DNA of 47,173 nt from Tepidibacillus fermentans (GTDB lineage Bacteria; Bacillota; Bacilli; Tepidibacillales; Tepidibacillaceae), in the NCBI RefSeq assembly GCF_004342885.1, contig NZ_SMAB01000018.1, positions 1 through 47,173 on the forward strand, written 5' to 3'. Below the pieces are notes generated by a model. It saw only the letters and a program-made list of their open reading frames with translations, searched no databases and was not told the origin of the DNA. Shown in pieces: positions 44,660 to 47,173 of this stretch. The position numbers were made by a program, and so were the translations under genes. The stretch's first letter is position 1, and each line of letters begins with the position of its first letter.

Positions 44660-46666
44660 TTACTTGACTTGTGATCCATTCGGTATATCTCCAGAAACCG
44701 TTGCTAATACCAGTTGATCACCCTGGGAAGCTGCCAAAATCATTCCATTTGAAATCTCGCCTCTTAATTTAACTGGTTTTAAGTTGGTGACACAGATTAC
44801 CTTTTTACCAATTAACTCTTCAGGCGTATAATATTTGGCAATTCCAGAAACTACTTGTCTTTTTTCATAGCCAAGATCCAGTTGAATTTTTAATAATTTA
44901 TCTGCATTCGGTATTTTCTCTGCTGCAATAACTTCTGCTACTCGCAAATCGGATTTAAAGAAATCATCGATAGTAATTTCTTCTGTTACTGGTTTTTCCA
45001 TTATTCCTCCTCCTTTTGTCTCTGTTTGTTTTGCTGCTTCTTTTTTCTTGGCATTTTCTTCTGCTTTTTTTCTTGCTTCAAGCGTTGTTTCATCAATGAT
45101 CTTTAATTCTAATTCCATATCTAATCGCGGGAAAATCGCCTCTTTTTTCTCTACTTTTGTTCCTGGTTTTATTACATTCCATTCTTTTGCTTGATCCCAC
45201 TCCACCATCACACCATTTAATCCAATTTGCTTCCAGATCTTGTTTGGGGTTTTTGGCATAAAGGGTTGAATTAAAATGGAGATCACACGAATACTTTCCG
45301 TTAAGTAATACAATACCGTACCTAAGCGATCTTTTTGCGCTGGATCCTTGGCAAGTACCCATGGCAGCGTTTCATCAATATATTTATTGCTTCGACTAAT
45401 CAACTGCCAAATTTGAATTAATGCTTGGCTGAATAACATTTGATCTAAAGAATTTTCTACATGGATGACGGTATCTTGAGCAAACCGTTTTAGTTCTTGA
45501 TCAAGAGACGTTTCTTCTTTTGGTTCAGGTAAAATCCCATCAAAATATTTCTCAATCATCGCAACCGTACGGCTAACTAGATTACCAAGATCATTGGCTA
45601 AATCGACATTCAACCGTTGGATAAAAATTTCTGGCGTAAACACACCATCTGAACCAAAAGAAATTTCCCGCAACAAGAAATAACGAACTCCATCTGAACC
45701 ATAGCGGTCAATTAAGAATTTAGGATCAATCACATTACCCTTTGATTTCGACATCTTACCATCAGGCATTAAGACCCAACCATGGCCAAAAACGGTTTTC
45801 GGCAATGGCAAATCTAACGCCATTAAAATAATCGGCCAATAGATCGTATGGAAACGCAGGATATCTTTACCAATTAAATGAACATCAGCAGGCCAATACT
45901 TTTTGAATTTTTCTTGTTGTTTTGGATCATCAGATAAGTAACCAATCGCTGTGATATAATTGGACAAAGCATCAATCCAAACATAAATAACATGTTCTGG
46001 ATCGTCTGGAACAGGTATTCCCCAGTCAAAAGTACTTCTTGAAATCGATAAATCTTCTAAACCTGGCTTTAAGAAGTTATTGATCATTTCGTTCTTTCTT
46101 GATTCTGGTTGGATAAATTCTGGATGTTCTTCAATATATTGAAGTAAACGATCTGCATATTTTGACATTCTAAAGAAATAATTCTTCTCTTTCACCAACT
46201 GGACAGGACGGCCACAATCTGGACAAATATGTTCTTCTCCTTTTTTCGACTGTTGTTCTGTCCAATAAGCTTCACAAGGGACACAATAATATCCCTCATA
46301 TTCACCTAAATAGATATCACCATTGTCTTTCAGCTTTTTAAAGATTTTTTGAACTGCCTTTTTATGTCGTTCTTCCGTCGTTCGAATAAAATCATCATAA
46401 GAAATATCTAACTTTTCCCAAAGATCTTTAATCCATTCAACCACAGGGTTAATGAATTCAATAGGGGTTAACCCTTCTTCTGCAGCTCTTTTTTGTAATT
46501 TTTGACCGTGTTCATCGGTACCTGTTAGATAGAACACATCATACCCTCGTAATCGTTTATATCTGGCCATAGTGTCAGCGGCAATTGTCGTATAAGCATT
46601 CCCAATATGCAGTTTGTTGCTTGGATAATAGATTGGAGTTGTAATATAAAAAGTACCCCTGTTCAT
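44660..46666 (-). CDS. metS: Methionyl-tRNA synthetase
   Basis: 668 residues: class I core with PIYYPSNKLHIGN (HIGH), a zinc knuckle CVPC and CPDC (about 125-145), KMSKSKG (about 300), an anticodon-binding helical domain, and a C-terminal EMAP-II-like tRNA-binding OB domain (about 565-668; DFFKSDLRVAEV). The start at 46666 follows GAAAGGAGA; the open frame upstream runs 23 codons into the T-box terminator and is not coding. Expression is set by the Met T-box. Confidence 0.97.
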   Translation of the reverse strand: MNRGTFYITTPIYYPSNKLHIGNAYTTIAADTMARYKRLRGYDVFYLTGTDEHGQKLQKRAAEEGLTPIEFINPVVEWIKDLWEKLDISYDDFIRTTEERHKKAVQKIFKKLKDNGDIYLGEYEGYYCVPCEAYWTEQQSKKGEEHICPDCGRPVQLVKEKNYFFRMSKYADRLLQYIEEHPEFIQPESRKNEMINNFLKPGLEDLSISRSTFDWGIPVPDDPEHVIYVWIDALSNYITAIGYLSDDPKQQEKFKKYWPADVHLIGKDILRFHTIYWPIILMALDLPLPKTVFGHGWVLMPDGKMSKSKGNVIDPKFLIDRYGSDGVRYFLLREISFGSDGVFTPEIFIQRLNVDLANDLGNLVSRTVAMIEKYFDGILPEPKEETSLDQELKRFAQDTVIHVENSLDQMLFSQALIQIWQLISRSNKYIDETLPWVLAKDPAQKDRLGTVLYYLTESIRVISILIQPFMPKTPNKIWKQIGLNGVMVEWDQAKEWNVIKPGTKVEKKEAIFPRLDMELELKIIDETTLEARKKAEENAKKKEAAKQTETKGGGIMEKPVTEEITIDDFFKSDLRVAEVIAAEKIPNADKLLKIQLDLGYEKRQVVSGIAKYYTPEELIGKKVICVTNLKPVKLRGEISNGMILAASQGDQLVLATVSGDIPNGSQVK

Positions 46667-46685
46667 TTTCCTTCTCCTTTCTTTC

Positions 46686-46955
46686 TTAAAAATAAAAAAC
46701 TCCCATCCAGTTTGGGACGAGAGTATTAAGCTCACGCGGTACCACCCAAATTCCCCTTTATTTTCACAAATAAAAGGCTCTAGTAGTTGTACAACTAACC
46801 TCTTTAACGCAGAGTTTACGTCATTCCCTTAAAGTTACCTTTTCGAAAACAATCTCTCCAGGACCATATTCGTTTGCTTCGCTTACTGGATTCACAGCTA
46901 CCTCCAGCTCTCTTTAAAGCTTTGGACAAACTACTCATCCCTTCATCAAATCGAA
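46686..46955 (-). ncRNA. T-box riboswitch (Met) in the metS leader
   Basis: The minus-strand leader has the T-box GGGTGGTACCGCG (46733-46745), followed by a terminator (46686-46723, TCCCA / TGGGA stem then TTTTTTATTTTT). Upstream it has stem I elements: AGAGAGCTGGAGG, GTGAATCCAG and the specifier region GAATATGGTCCTGGAG. ATG at 46865-46867 is in the specifier position, matching Met. Uncharged tRNA-Met should stabilise the antiterminator and let metS be read. Confidence 0.93.
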
Positions 46956-47043
46956 ATATTTCTTTTTTAGAGAGAAAATTGACGATTTCGAATATAGCTG
47001 TAGCACAATTTTATTCATTAATATTTTTACGTTATCTTTCCAA

Positions 47044-47072
47044 AATATACATAATTATTATTCTACTGTCAA
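47044..47072 (-). promoter_or_regulatory. sigma-A promoter of the metS T-box transcript
   Basis: TTGACA (47067-47072), 17 bp, TATATT (47044-47049) on the minus strand, about 90 bp before stem I. A second TTGACA lies 18 bp upstream (about 47085-47091) and could pair with TAGAAT. The remaining bases to the window end show nothing I recognise. Confidence 0.65.
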
Positions 47073-47173
47073 CTTCTGGTTTGTGTCAAGTTTTTCTCGA
47101 TCAAGCTTTAATACTAATAATATCAGCATCCTATTTTTGTACGCTATGCACAGGCTACCGCACTACTGTTTGG

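Overview
This window is a low-GC, Gram-positive, endospore-forming chromosome segment. Essentially every gene lies on the minus strand, so it is read below from high to low coordinates. The order metS-tatD-rpfB-rnmV-ksgA-veg-sspF-ispE-purR-ridA-spoVG-glmU-prs-ctc-pth-fin-mfd-prsA-spoVT-yabM-mazG-rqcP-yabP-yabQ-divIC-yabR-tRNAs-spoIIE-yabS-yabT-tilS-hpt-ftsH-coaX-hslO-yacD-folP-folB-folK-dusB-lysS-rrn closely follows the origin-proximal region of Bacillus subtilis. Differences point to a Bacillaceae lineage outside the B. subtilis group: greA lies before lysS, formyltetrahydrofolate synthetase (fhs) lies between ftsH and coaX, a split ThrE-type exporter lies between yabT and tilS, a PrsA-like foldase lies after mfd, and yabG and the pab genes are absent. 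A Tepidibacillus/Vulcanibacillus-like anaerobe is one guess, held with low confidence.

Layout. 47.1-42.5 kb: a Met T-box leader, metS, tatD, rpfB and the rRNA-maturation genes rnmV and ksgA. 41-35 kb: veg, sspF, ispE, purR-ridA, spoVG (with a sigma-H-type promoter), glmU-prs-ctc. 34-26 kb: pth, fin, mfd-prsA, spoVT, yabM. 26-22.6 kb: mazG-rqcP-yabP-yabQ-divIC, then yabR with its own promoter. 22.4-21.8 kb: four tRNAs (initiator Met, elongator Met, Glu, Val). 21.5-13.9 kb: spoIIE behind a Spo0A-type control region, yabS-yabT, the exporter pair, tilS-hpt. 13.8-7 kb: ftsH, fhs, a broken group IIC intron, coaX, hslO, yacD. 6.9-1.4 kb: folate operon folP-folB-folK, the remains of yazB, dusB, then greA-lysS. 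1.35-0.36 kb: a manganese (yybP-ykoY) riboswitch controlling a TerC-family exporter. The window ends inside the 5' end of a 16S rRNA gene.

The genes are mostly housekeeping (translation, folate and one-carbon metabolism, cell-wall precursor, nucleotide salvage, proteostasis, repair) interleaved with sporulation control (spoIIE, fin, spoVT, spoVG, yabP, yabQ, sspF, yabS, yabT). No phage, CRISPR or defence system is visible. The novelty lies in the intergenic DNA: a decayed group IIC intron just after the fhs terminator, a 158-bp inverted-repeat MITE-like family with full, truncated and internally deleted copies, two other small repeat families, a partial duplication of a tRNA-Glu 3' end, and a frameshifted and truncated yazB. 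Start codons were reassigned from Shine-Dalgarno position where they differ from the longest open frame; TTG starts are inferred for ftsH, sspF and the first exporter gene.
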